From Thermoleophilia bacterium (GTDB lineage Bacteria; Actinomycetota; Thermoleophilia; Solirubrobacterales; 70-9): a DNA stretch of 64,000 bases. Shown here piece by piece: positions 51,540 through 59,388 of the stretch (positions are counted from its first letter, which is position 1; each line of letters opens with the position of its first letter). The stretch spans positions 17,267 through 81,266 of the forward strand of contig JAENWT010000013.1 of assembly GCA_016650125.1 (NCBI GenBank), written 5' to 3'. The position numbers and the translations under genes are program-made. Below the pieces are notes generated by a model. It did not search any database, was not told the origin of the DNA, and saw only the letters and a list, made by a program, of their open reading frames with translations.

Positions 51540-51645
51540 AGGGGCTGCGAGTATCGGTCTGCCGAGAGTGGCGGGCAAAACTGGAATCAGGAGAACAATC
51601 CTGAAGTTTTTGCCCTCTCAAAGACTTCATAGTTCTGAAAAAGGC
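51540..51645 (+). repeat. Structured repeat element, copy B
   Basis: Plus-strand copy in the 359-bp gap between ftsK and the OmpR regulator. Core hairpin 51573-51615: GGGCAAAACT pairs AG-T-TTTTGCCC with one bulged T, a 4-nt 5' bulge GGAA, then TCAGGA/TCCTGA around GAACAA. Upstream GTATCGGTCTGCCG and downstream CTCTCAAAGACTTCATAGTTCTGAA align with copy C (TATCGGTCTACCG; TCTCTCCGAGGTCACAGTTCTGAA). Confidence 0.82.
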
Positions 51646-51672
51646 AGGGTTGCTCCCTTCGGGAAAACCCTG
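51645..51672. repeat. Hairpin next to repeat copy B
   Basis: CAGGGTT (51645-51651) pairs with AACCCTG (51666-51672) and encloses CCC-TTC-GGG. It directly abuts the 3' end of copy B and may belong to the same leader. No U-run. Confidence 0.6.
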
Positions 51673-51727
51673 TGTAGAGAAGTGGGTTGCCTACCCGTGA
51701 GCGATACGTGGTTGGGCCCAGATTGAT

Positions 51728-51773
51728 TCTTTACCGCGTTGTGGTCCCATATGCACTGAACGCGGCAAAGAAC
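51728..51773. repeat. 13-bp hairpin in the OmpR-regulator leader
   Basis: TTCTTT-a-CCGCGTT and AACGCGG-c-AAAGAA form 6 + 7 bp with one mismatch and an 18-nt loop, about 86 bp upstream of the regulator start. It could be an operator for the OmpR regulator, a leader structure or an unknown RNA. Apart from copy B and these two hairpins the gap shows no gene. Confidence 0.65.
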
Positions 51774-51858
51774 CATCCTTTCGAGGGCTGACCCGGCACC
51801 GCCCGCCAATGCGGTTAACCGAATCTTGCATCTTTAAGAAACGCCTACCTCAATCTTT

Positions 51859-52560
51859 ATGATCTGCCCCATGGGAACCGAAGGCGATACCGGTGGGCGC
51901 ATCCTTGTCATCGAGGACGATGCCGACATCGTCGATGTCCTTCGCCGGACTCTCCGGGCCGAGGGTTACGAGGTCCGCGCCGGCGGCGACGGTCCCGAAG
52001 GCCTCGAGGTCAGCCGGGAATTCATGCCGGATCTGGTCGTTCTGGACCTCGGCCTTCCCGGCATGGACGGCCTCGAGGTCTGCACGAAGCTCCGTGAGGA
52101 CAGCGAAGTCCCGATTCTGATGCTGACCGCCCGCGCCGAGACCGCCGACCGGGTCACCGGACTCGACACCGGCGCCGACGACTACCTGGTCAAGCCCTTC
52201 GAGCGAACCGAGCTTCTGGCGCGGATCCGCGCGCTGCTCCGCCGCCACCCGCCGCGCGGCTCGGCACTGATCACGGTCGGCGACCTCCGCCTGAATCCCG
52301 ACTCGCAGGAAGCCTTGCGCGGGGACCGCGAGATCGAACTGACCAAGCGCGAATTCGAACTGCTCGAATACCTGATGAGGAACCAGCGACTGGTGATCTC
52401 ACGGGAACGTCTGCTGGAAGAGGTCTGGGGATACGACCCGCTGGATGAAACGAACACGATCGACGTTTTCATCTCCAACCTCCGCCGGAAACTGGAAGAG
52501 GACGGCGAGCCGCGCATCCTCCACACCAAGCGCGGGGCCGGCTACGTAATCAAGGCCTGA
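51859..52560 (+). CDS. OmpR/PhoB-family response regulator
   Basis: 233 residues. Receiver: ILVIEDDADIVDVL, phospho-acceptor Asp in LVVLDLGLPGMDG (about 57) and ADDYLVKPFERTEL. Winged-helix effector: ELTKREFELLEYLMRN and DVFISNLRRKLEEDG then RGAGYVIKA. The start is ATG 51859 or ATG 51871; neither has a strong ribosome site. A sensor kinase gene follows after 5 nt, forming a two-gene operon. Confidence 0.93.
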   Translation: MICPMGTEGDTGGRILVIEDDADIVDVLRRTLRAEGYEVRAGGDGPEGLEVSREFMPDLVVLDLGLPGMDGLEVCTKLREDSEVPILMLTARAETADRVTGLDTGADDYLVKPFERTELLARIRALLRRHPPRGSALITVGDLRLNPDSQEALRGDREIELTKREFELLEYLMRNQRLVISRERLLEEVWGYDPLDETNTIDVFISNLRRKLEEDGEPRILHTKRGAGYVIKA

Positions 52561-52565
52561 TTGCT

Positions 52566-53999
52566 TTGATCTCGAGGCTGCGCCAATCCCGGAAGTGGCC
52601 ATCGCGGTGGCCGATCCGCTGGAAACTCGCCGGAGTGTCTTCCGGACTCACCTTCATCATCCTGGTCGCCTTCGGCGTCGCGGTGGGACAGCTCACCTCA
52701 TCCCAGGTCCGTGACAACTACGCGGCCGACACCGAGACCGCCGCCGACGACCTCGTGCGCGACATCCGGGACGTCGTGCGGCTGACCCCGGGCTACACCC
52801 CCTTTAGTGCGATCACACCGCTGCTCCAGAACGTAAATACACCGGCCGACGTGACCACCATCGCCACCGGCGACACCGTGCGCCTCAAGGACTCACCCAG
52901 CCTGGGGCCGGTGAGCAGCCAGAAGATCACCGAGGTCGGTGCCTACCAGGTGGCGACCGTGCCCTACGAGGACCCACCGGGCAGCGGCCAGACGATCGGT
53001 TACGTCCGCGTTGCCAGGCCGATCGACCGCCTCCAGACCTCGGTCAACCGGATCTGGATTTCCGTCCTTGCCGGGACCCTCGGTGCCACCCTGCTCGCGG
53101 CGCTGGCCGGCGTGGTGCTCTCACGCCGGGCGATGCGACCGATCTCCAACCTGACCACGGCCGCCGGGCAGATCGCACGGACCAGGGATCCCGGAGTCAC
53201 CCTGAACAATCCGGTGACCAACGACGAAGTCGGCGAGCTGACCACGACCTTCAACGAGATGCTCCACGAGCTCGAACTTGCCCACACGGAACGCGAACAA
53301 TCCCTGGCACGACAACGGGAGTTCGTGGCCGATGCGTCGCACGAGTTACGCACGCCGCTGACCAGCGTCCTGGCCAACCTCGAGCTGCTCGAGCTTTCTT
53401 TGACCGGTCAGGGCCGCGAGCTGGAGCTGGAGAGCGTTGAATCGGCGCTGCGTTCGTCGCAGCGCATGCGGCGCCTGGTCGCCGACCTTCAGATCCTGGC
53501 GCGGGCGGATTCGGGGCGCACCCAGTCCAAGTCACGGTGCGACCTTTCCGAAATCGCCGGGAACGCGGTCGAGGAAGTCACCCCGCTCTCCGAGAGCCAC
53601 CGGATCGAGCTCGATGCGCCGGCCCCGGTGATCCTCGAAGGCACCCCCGACGACCTCCACCGCGTGATCCTCAACCTGGTCGACAATGCGGTGCGCCACA
53701 CGCCGGAAGGCACGACGATCACGGTCGCCACGAACATCGACCATCAGAGCCACGAAGCCGTGCTCACCGTCGCCGACGACGGGCCCGGCGTGCCGGAAGA
53801 TCTCTGGCCGCACATCTTCGATCGTTTCGTGCGCAATACGGACCCGGGAGACCGCGCCGCCACCAACGGGACCGGGCTCGGTCTCGCGATCGTCTTCGCC
53901 ATCGCGAAGGGCCATCACGGAACGGCCAAAGTGGGCGATTCTCCCGACGGTGGAGCCAATTTCAGTGTCCGCCTGCCGCTCGCACCCGCAGCTGCCTAA
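52566..53999 (+). CDS. HAMP-domain sensor histidine kinase
   Basis: 477 residues from TTG 52566. Two membrane helices (GVSSGLTFIILVAFGVAVGQL near 24-44 and WISVLAGTLGATLLAALAGVVL near 160-181) flank an extracytoplasmic sensor loop of about 115 residues. HAMP follows, then HisKA with FVADASHELRTPLTSVLANLE (His near 259) and HATPase NLVDNAVRHTPEG, VADDGPGVPEDLWPHIFDRF and GTGLGLAIVFAIAKGHHG. Partner of the regulator 5 nt upstream. Signal unknown. Confidence 0.93.
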   Translation: MISRLRQSRKWPSRWPIRWKLAGVSSGLTFIILVAFGVAVGQLTSSQVRDNYAADTETAADDLVRDIRDVVRLTPGYTPFSAITPLLQNVNTPADVTTIATGDTVRLKDSPSLGPVSSQKITEVGAYQVATVPYEDPPGSGQTIGYVRVARPIDRLQTSVNRIWISVLAGTLGATLLAALAGVVLSRRAMRPISNLTTAAGQIARTRDPGVTLNNPVTNDEVGELTTTFNEMLHELELAHTEREQSLARQREFVADASHELRTPLTSVLANLELLELSLTGQGRELELESVESALRSSQRMRRLVADLQILARADSGRTQSKSRCDLSEIAGNAVEEVTPLSESHRIELDAPAPVILEGTPDDLHRVILNLVDNAVRHTPEGTTITVATNIDHQSHEAVLTVADDGPGVPEDLWPHIFDRFVRNTDPGDRAATNGTGLGLAIVFAIAKGHHGTAKVGDSPDGGANFSVRLPLAPAAA

Positions 54000-54068
54000 G
54001 GAACCGTTAGCAAGGCTTTAGGGGCCTTTTAAGGGCCCTGCCTATCTTTCTAGACGGACGAGACACAT

Positions 54069-54116
54069 GAACCCGCCGGGGATCTCCCCCAGACTGCCTC
54101 GGCGGGTTCGCTTTTG
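54069..54116 (+). terminator. Terminator after the two-component operon
   Basis: GAACCCGCC and GGCGGGTTC form a 9-bp stem with an inner loop, followed by GCTTTT, 70 nt after the kinase stop. A short GGGGCC-TTTTAA-GGGCCC stem at about 54022-54036 lies just before it. Confidence 0.75.
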
Positions 54117-54150
54117 ACTAAAACAACACAGAGCGTCGAGCCTCCCCTCC

Positions 54151-54201
54151 CCCTAGGCCCGGCGCTCTTGTTCGTGCACGGGACCTGTGCGGGCCTAGGG
54201 G
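54151..54201. repeat. 12-bp inverted repeat
   Basis: CCCCTAGGCCCG (54151-54162) and CGGGCCTAGGGG (54190-54201), perfect, loop 27 nt. Confidence 0.85.
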
Positions 54202-54229
54202 GTGTGGTCGCATCGTGGACGGCGAGCGG

Positions 54230-54356
54230 GCACGGGGGCTGCCTGCGCGGCGCCTGGACTTCGTCGTTCGCTCGGAGCCTCGGGAACGCACCAAAGGGCG
54301 CCCCCTACAGCACCTTCGCTCGCTCCTCGCCAATCGCTCGCAGGCAGCCCCCGTGC
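54230..54356. repeat. Perfect 18-bp inverted repeat
   Basis: GCACGGGGGCTGCCTGCG (54230-54247) and CGCAGGCAGCCCCCGTGC (54339-54356), separated by 91 nt. The longest perfect inverted repeat seen in the window. A 127-bp unit with such ends could be a MITE-like insert or an RNA domain. Confidence 0.9.
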
Positions 54357-54437
54357 TCCACTCTCAACATTAAGGCCGAGTCTTGGGTGCCCTCTAAGGC
54401 GACCCGGCGGAGCACTGGTTGCCTTATCGCTTTGCTC

Positions 54438-54452
54438 CCGTGCTTTGCACGG
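54438..54452. repeat. 6-bp hairpin
   Basis: CCGTGC-TTT-GCACGG, a perfect compact hairpin in the same folded region. Confidence 0.8.
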
Positions 54453-54486
54453 TTGGGCGTGCGGTGAACTTGCCTTGAACTGGGGC

Positions 54487-54533
54487 TTCTGGCTGACATG
54501 CACCGGCGTGTAGCCGGGCGATGTTGGCCAGAA
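54487..54533 (+). ncRNA. RNA-like hairpin with G-U pairs (candidate)
   Basis: TTCTGGCTGACAT pairs with ATGTTGGCCAGAA over 13 bp when two G-U wobbles are allowed, and an inner CCGGC-GTGTA-GCCGG caps it. The wobbles are pairs only in a plus-strand transcript (they become A-C on the minus strand), so the plus strand is the likely RNA. No promoter or known family identified. Confidence 0.45.
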
Positions 54534-54572
54534 AGTCCTGGGCCCGTTGGCTCAACCCGTGTTGGTGGCGTG

Positions 54573-54685
54573 GTCCGGGTTCCCCTGTCCAGGTGCCTCC
54601 CTGTTCGATCAACCTCCGGCGCAGCTTGACCGACTATCCGGTCCCGTCCGTTAACCCCGGCATCCTGGACAGGGGTGCCCGGTCC
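54573..54685. repeat. Long imperfect inverted repeat near the rnj 3' end
   Basis: CCCCTGTCCAGG (54582-54593) and CCTGGACAGGGG (54664-54675) are perfect; the flanks (GGTCCGGG and CCCGGTCC) extend it to about 22 bp with three mismatches. The loop contains GACCG-ACTATC-CGGTC. It could end rnj transcripts by structure. Confidence 0.75.
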
Positions 54686-54716
54686 GCGCCCACGGTAGAC
54701 CGACTAGCCGACCACC

Positions 54717-56378
54717 TCAGACCTCAATGACAACAGGGACAACCATCGGGCGCTTCTTCAGCTTCTTGTAGATCGACTTGGCCAGTTCGTCGTGGAGGTC
54801 TTCCTGGATCAGCTCGATGTCGCGGACCTTGGCTTTGGCCTTCTTTTCGAGGGCGTCCTCAACCAGGTCTTTCAGGTCGTCTGTGAACTCGACTTCGTTG
54901 TCAAGGGCTCCGACTCCACGGAGGATCACCTCGGGATCGGCGACTACGTCCCCGTTATCCGTGGCGATCGTTGAGATAACGATGACGATTCCGTCTCCGG
55001 AGATCGTGCGGCGGTCGCGGAGCGATGCGTCGTTTGGATCGGCGAGCTCGACGCCGTCGACGTAGATCACGCCCGACTCGACCTCTTCGCCGAAGGAAGC
55101 ACCATCGGCTCCGATCTCCAGCGGCAGGCCGTTGCGGCCGCGGAAGATGTTCTCCGGCGGGACGCCGACCGACTCGGCCAGCTCAGCGTGGAGCCGGATG
55201 CGCTGGAAGTCGCCGTGGACCGGCATCACGTACTTGGGCTGGGTCAGGTTGAGCATCAGCTTGATCTCTTCGCGGAAGCCGTGTCCCGAAGCGTGGATGG
55301 GTGCCGACTTGGCAGTGACCACCGAAGCGCCGATCTCGTAGATCCGGTCGATCGTCTCGTTGACCGCGCGTTCGTTGCCGGGCACCGGCGAAGCCGAGAA
55401 GACGACCGTGTCGCCCGAATGGAGCTCCATGTCCCGGTGGTCGTTGTTGGCCATGCGGCGCAGCGCCGAGAACGGCTCGCCCTGGGAACCGGTCGACATC
55501 ACGACGACCTTTTCATCGGGGAAGTCCTCGATGTCACGCGGCTGAATCAGGATGCCGGCCGGCGCATTGGCGATGCCGAGGTTCGAGGCGATGTTGAAGT
55601 TCTTGCGCATCGAGCGGCCGACCAGGGCCACCTTGCGGTCGAGCGCCACAGCGGCGTCGATCACCTGTTGGACGCGGTGGATGTTCGAGGCGAAGGAGGT
55701 GACGATGATGCGGCCCTTGCAGCGGGCGAACGTTTCCAGCAGAGCCGGGCCGACGCTGGATTCCGAGGGCGAGACCCCGGGGCGGTCGGCGTTGGTCGAA
55801 TCGCCGCAGAGGACGAGCAGGCCGTCGCGGCCGAGCTCGGCCAGTCGGGACATGTCCGCGGGTCGGCCGTCCACGGGGGTCTGGTCGAACTTGTAGTCGC
55901 CGGTGAAGAAGACATTGCCGAGGTCGGTCGTGATGATTACGCCGCGCATGTCGGGGATCGAATGCGAGAGGTGGACCAGTTCGAGGCCGAACGGGCCGGC
56001 GTCGACCTTCTGGCCGGCCGGGAGTTCGGTCAGGGGCGCGCCGCCGAGCTTGTGCTCGTCGAGCTTCGAGCGGACCATGCCGATCGTCAGCATTCCGCCG
56101 TAGATGACCTTGGGGAAACCGATTTCCCGCAGCACGTAAGGCAGCGCACCGACGTGGTCCTCATGGCCGTGGGTCAGGACGATCGCTTCGATGTCGTCGG
56201 CACGATCGCGCAGATAATCGAAGTCGGGCAGGACGAGGTCGATTCCGAGCATCTCGGGGGTCGGGAACATCAGGCCCGTGTCGATCACCACGATCTTGCC
56301 GCGGTATTCGACGACGGTCATGTTCTTGCCGATCTCCCCCAGCCCGCCGAGCGGCAGGATCTTGATCTTGTCGCTCAA
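54717..56378 (-). CDS. rnj: Ribonuclease J
   Basis: 553 residues. MBL motifs LTHGHEDHVGALPYVL (about 77-92), HLSHSIPD, FTGDYKFD and the beta-CASP SASPVPGNE, then HASGHGFREEIKLMLNLTQPKYVMPVHGD (shown in part: HASGHGFREE; MPVHGD). RNase J has both endo- and 5' exonuclease activity on RNA. Its start overlaps dapA by 4 nt (56375-56378), so it is translationally coupled to lysine synthesis genes. Confidence 0.95.
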   Translation of the reverse strand: MSDKIKILPLGGLGEIGKNMTVVEYRGKIVVIDTGLMFPTPEMLGIDLVLPDFDYLRDRADDIEAIVLTHGHEDHVGALPYVLREIGFPKVIYGGMLTIGMVRSKLDEHKLGGAPLTELPAGQKVDAGPFGLELVHLSHSIPDMRGVIITTDLGNVFFTGDYKFDQTPVDGRPADMSRLAELGRDGLLVLCGDSTNADRPGVSPSESSVGPALLETFARCKGRIIVTSFASNIHRVQQVIDAAVALDRKVALVGRSMRKNFNIASNLGIANAPAGILIQPRDIEDFPDEKVVVMSTGSQGEPFSALRRMANNDHRDMELHSGDTVVFSASPVPGNERAVNETIDRIYEIGASVVTAKSAPIHASGHGFREEIKLMLNLTQPKYVMPVHGDFQRIRLHAELAESVGVPPENIFRGRNGLPLEIGADGASFGEEVESGVIYVDGVELADPNDASLRDRRTISGDGIVIVISTIATDNGDVVADPEVILRGVGALDNEVEFTDDLKDLVEDALEKKAKAKVRDIELIQEDLHDELAKSIYKKLKKRPMVVPVVIEV

Positions 56379-57268
56379 GAGGTGACTCCGGACAGGTTAA
56401 TTCCAGCTTGTTCAATCAAAGTTCTAATTTCAGCTTTCTCTTCATCGGTCGCTTCGACCATCGGCAGGCGCATCGTGGCCGGACAGCAGCCGGCCATTTC
56501 AAGTGCGGCCTTGACCGGTATTGGATTTGTCGTGACGCCCATCGCTGCGTAGACGGGCTTAAGTGAGTTGTCAATCGCTTCGGCGCCTTCGATGTCGCCT
56601 GCCTGAAAAAGGTCCCAGACTTTGCGCATGCCGTCACCGGCGATGTGCGACGCGACCAGGATTCCGCCTGTGCCGCCGAGCTTGAGCGACTCCAGAAAGA
56701 CGCCGTCGTTGCCGGCGAGCAACTGGAGGCCGGGAATCACCTTGAGCTCGCTGTCGTTGGCCTGTTTGACCGCGACGACGTTGTTGATCGTCGCGAGTTC
56801 GGCCAGGAGGTCGGACGGCATGTTTACCGCGGTCCGGGTGGGCACGTTGTAGAGCACCATCGGAAGATTCGGATCGGCCTTGGCGATCGCCTCGAAGTGG
56901 CCGATGATGCCGGCCCTGTTCGGAAGGTTGTAATACGGGGTCGCGATCAGGCTGGCGTGGGCTCCGGCCTGGGCGCCGGCCTTGGTCAGCTCGACCGAGT
57001 GGCGGGTGTCGTTGGATCCGCTGCCGAAGATGACGGTGGCTTCTTCGCCGATCTCGTCGAGCACCGCTTCGAGCAGGGCGAGCTTTTCGTCGTCTTCAAG
57101 GGTCGGTGACTCCCCGGTGGTGCCGGAAACCACGACTCCGTGAGATCCGTGCTCGACCAGGAGACGCGCGAGCTTGCGCGTCTCGGCCACGTCGACTTCG
57201 CCGTCGGCGTGGAAAACGGTGGCCATGGCCGTGATGACTCCTTGGATCTCACTCACGCGAGTCACCAT
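56375..57268 (-). CDS. dapA: 4-hydroxy-tetrahydrodipicolinate synthase
   Basis: 297 residues. The VVVSGTTGESPTLEDDEK motif, PYYNLPNRAGI, the relay Tyr in LYNVPTRTAVNM and the Schiff-base Lys in VVAVKQANDSEL (about 165) are present. It condenses pyruvate with aspartate semialdehyde, the first DAP/lysine step. ATG 57268. It overlaps rnj and lies 6 nt after the amidase gene. Confidence 0.95.
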   Translation of the reverse strand: MVTRVSEIQGVITAMATVFHADGEVDVAETRKLARLLVEHGSHGVVVSGTTGESPTLEDDEKLALLEAVLDEIGEEATVIFGSGSNDTRHSVELTKAGAQAGAHASLIATPYYNLPNRAGIIGHFEAIAKADPNLPMVLYNVPTRTAVNMPSDLLAELATINNVVAVKQANDSELKVIPGLQLLAGNDGVFLESLKLGGTGGILVASHIAGDGMRKVWDLFQAGDIEGAEAIDNSLKPVYAAMGVTTNPIPVKAALEMAGCCPATMRLPMVEATDEEKAEIRTLIEQAGINLSGVTS

Positions 57269-57274
57269 ATTCCA

Positions 57275-58723
57275 TTACTGAACGGCAAATGCCGGTGCCC
57301 GACGCTCGGCCCAGGGATGGGCTTCTTCAAGCTGGGCGGATACACGAATGAGCATGTCTTCGCGCCAGATCGGCGCCGCAAGCTGGATTCCGATGGGCAG
57401 CCCGTCGTCGCTCATTTCGAGCGGCAGAGAGACCGCGGGCTGACCCGTTGCGTTGAAAATGCCCGTGAAGGTGGCGATCCGGCGGGCCTTGAGCATGGCG
57501 TCCATCGGGTTGTCGCCGTACTGGTCGTAGTGACCGAGCTTCGGAGGGACGGTACCCAGGGTGGGCGTGAGGATCAGGTCAATCCCGCTCGCGTAGTAGG
57601 CGGCGATCATGCGCGACAGGAGCTGGTGGGCTCCGATCGCGGCGAGGTACTGCGCCCCGCTCTCCCGGCGACCCCGCTCGATCAGCGCCCAGGTCAGGGG
57701 TTCGACGTCGTCGGGGGTCAGGTCGCGGCCGGCGATCGTCTCGACGATGCCGGCGGTCTGCGCCATTCCGGCGGCCCAGCGGGTGATGAAGGTTTCGTAG
57801 AGCTCGTCCGGGTTGTCGGGTGCCGGCAATTCGGCCACCGAGACGTTGTGGCCCAGGGCTTCGAGCTTGCCGGCCGCCGACTGCGCGGCTTCGATCACGG
57901 CGGGCTCGAGGGTGTCACCAGTCAGCGACTCGGTGAGCAGAGCGATGTTCAGCTTGCCAGGGTCGGCGCCGAGTTCCTCGGCGTACGGGCGTTCCGGTGC
58001 CGGGCAACCGTACGGATCGCCGGGCTCGGGGCCGTTCGCCCAGTCGAGCATGGTCGCCGTGTCACGAACCGATTTGCTCACCACAAGCTCCGAGACCAGC
58101 CCGGACATCGAGTCGCCGATCAGCGGCGCCTGTGAGACCCGCTGGCGGCTTGGCTTGAGGCCGACCAGGCCGCAGGAGCTGGCCGGGATGCGGATCGAGC
58201 CGCCGCCATCCGAGGCGTGGGCCATAGGGACGATGCCGGCAGCGACCGCTGCCGCCGAACCGCCGCTGGACCCGCCCGTGCTGCGGGTCGGGTCCCAGGG
58301 ATTCTTCGACGCGCCGTGGGATTCCGGTTCGGTGGTCGACAGGATCCCGAACTCAGGGGTGTTCGCCCGCCCGATCGGGACGATGCCGGTGCTCTTGAAC
58401 CTGGCCCCGAGCGAAGTGTCGAAAGGCACGGTAAAGCCCACTTCCTTCAGCAGGCGGTTGCCCATGTGAAACGGCTGGCCCGCAAGTCCGGCACCCAGGT
58501 CCTTGAATACGAAAGGAACTCCCGTAAAGGGCCCCTTGGGCAGTTCGGTCTCCGAGAGTTCGGCCGCTGTCTCGTAATCGGGATGGATGATCGCGTTGAT
58601 CTCCGGATTGACCTCATTGGCTTTCGCTACGGCGATGTCGACCAGCTCCCTCGAGCTGACTTCACCGCTCGCGACCAGTTCGGCCTGGGCGGTTGCGTCA
58701 AGACTCCTGATTTCTTCACTCAT
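57275..58723 (-). CDS. Amidase inserted between dapB and dapA
   Basis: 482 residues from ATG 58723, whose ATGA overlaps the dapB stop. Triad: Lys in VPFVFKDLGAG, STGGSSGGSAAAVAAG, and Ser in ASDGGGSIRIPASSCGLVGLKP. It differs from the first amidase (4871-6301) in N- and C-terminal parts. Its place inside the dapB-dapA pair, which are usually adjacent, suggests a role tied to nitrogen or cell-wall metabolism, or simple gene insertion. No gatB/gatC nearby, so GatA is unlikely. Confidence 0.88.
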   Translation of the reverse strand: MSEEIRSLDATAQAELVASGEVSSRELVDIAVAKANEVNPEINAIIHPDYETAAELSETELPKGPFTGVPFVFKDLGAGLAGQPFHMGNRLLKEVGFTVPFDTSLGARFKSTGIVPIGRANTPEFGILSTTEPESHGASKNPWDPTRSTGGSSGGSAAAVAAGIVPMAHASDGGGSIRIPASSCGLVGLKPSRQRVSQAPLIGDSMSGLVSELVVSKSVRDTATMLDWANGPEPGDPYGCPAPERPYAEELGADPGKLNIALLTESLTGDTLEPAVIEAAQSAAGKLEALGHNVSVAELPAPDNPDELYETFITRWAAGMAQTAGIVETIAGRDLTPDDVEPLTWALIERGRRESGAQYLAAIGAHQLLSRMIAAYYASGIDLILTPTLGTVPPKLGHYDQYGDNPMDAMLKARRIATFTGIFNATGQPAVSLPLEMSDDGLPIGIQLAAPIWREDMLIRVSAQLEEAHPWAERRAPAFAVQ

Positions 58724-59388
58724 GCGAGGAGTTTCTCCAATCCGACCGTGAACCGGTCTTCGAGATGGCCTACTTTTCGTACTGAGAGGACAACGCCCGG
58801 CATGAAAGACGAGCGGTCGATGCTGTCGTGGCGGATCGAGAGCGTCTGACCCTCGCCGCCGAACAAAACTTCCTGATGCGCAACAAGTCCCGGAAGCCTG
58901 ATCGAGTGAATCGGCTGGTGGACGTTTCCTCCCGCGGCCGTGATCAGCTCTTCGGTGCGTTTGGCCGTGCCGGAGGGTGCGTCGAGCTTGCCTGCGTGAT
59001 GCAGCTCGATGATCTCGCATTCGGGCATGTGCTTCGCTATCCGCGAGGAAAGGGTCATGAGCAAGACGGCGCCGATCGCGAAGTTCGGGGCGACGAAGCA
59101 GTTGGCATCAGACTTCTCGGCCGCCTCACGCAGCTGGTCGAGGTCGAAACCGGTGGCGCCGACCACGACGTGGACACCGGCTTTGAGGCAGGCGATCGCG
59201 TTCCTTGCCGTCGTATCCGGCGTGCTGAACTCGACCACGACGTCGGCGTCCGCGAGGATCTCGCTCAGCTCGACGCCCAGCGTGGGATCGGCCCGTCCGG
59301 TCAGCTCGAGGCCTTCGGCCTCTTCTATCGCGCCGCAGACGGTCGAACCCATGCGACCGGCCGCGCCGGCTACTCCGACCCGGATCAC
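58720..59388 (-). CDS. dapB: 4-hydroxy-tetrahydrodipicolinate reductase
   Basis: 222 residues, somewhat shorter than E. coli DapB (273). The dinucleotide site VGVAGAAGRMGSTV (GxxGxxG), VVEFSTPDTT and the active-site ELHHAGKLDAPSGTAKRTEELI (shown as ELHHAGKLDAPSGTA) are conserved. It reduces the DapA product. Overlaps with the M16 gene (59385-59388) and with the amidase (58720-58723). Confidence 0.94.
   Translation of the reverse strand: MIRVGVAGAAGRMGSTVCGAIEEAEGLELTGRADPTLGVELSEILADADVVVEFSTPDTTARNAIACLKAGVHVVVGATGFDLDQLREAAEKSDANCFVAPNFAIGAVLLMTLSSRIAKHMPECEIIELHHAGKLDAPSGTAKRTEELITAAGGNVHQPIHSIRLPGLVAHQEVLFGGEGQTLSIRHDSIDRSSFMPGVVLSVRKVGHLEDRFTVGLEKLLA

Larger units (their letters stand above)
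54117..54716. other. 600-bp non-coding, strongly folded region between the kinase and rnj
   Basis: No frame here encodes a recognisable protein. The stretch between the two-component terminator and the rnj 3' end is rich in long inverted repeats listed separately (54151-54201, 54230-54356, 54438-54452, 54487-54533, 54573-54685). Known large RNAs were tested by eye: the RNase P core, tmRNA ends and SRP-RNA motifs are not present. It is the rnj 3' UTR on one strand and follows a terminator on the other. Confidence 0.6.

Noticed and set aside
49442..51604. 720-residue open frame antisense to ftsK
   Set aside because: Repetitive polar composition typical of the complement of a high-GC gene; the opposite frame is a clear FtsK.
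54487..54560. RNase P-like GAAAGTCCTGGGC string
   Set aside because: The full conserved core (GAGGAAAGTCC and ACAGAA blocks) is absent, so rnpB is not supported.
54424..54612. Possible 62-residue protein on the minus strand in the folded region
   Set aside because: No ribosome site, no family resemblance, and the same bases form G-U paired stems favouring an RNA on the other strand.
54600..54620. TTCGATC resembling a tRNA T-loop
   Set aside because: Flanking five bases on each side are not complementary; no cloverleaf.
54680..54716. Possible fourth copy of the repeat family (CACGGTAGACCGACTAGCC)
   Set aside because: It shares only the CGGTAGACCGA flank with the reverse complement of copy C; the core hairpin motifs are missing.
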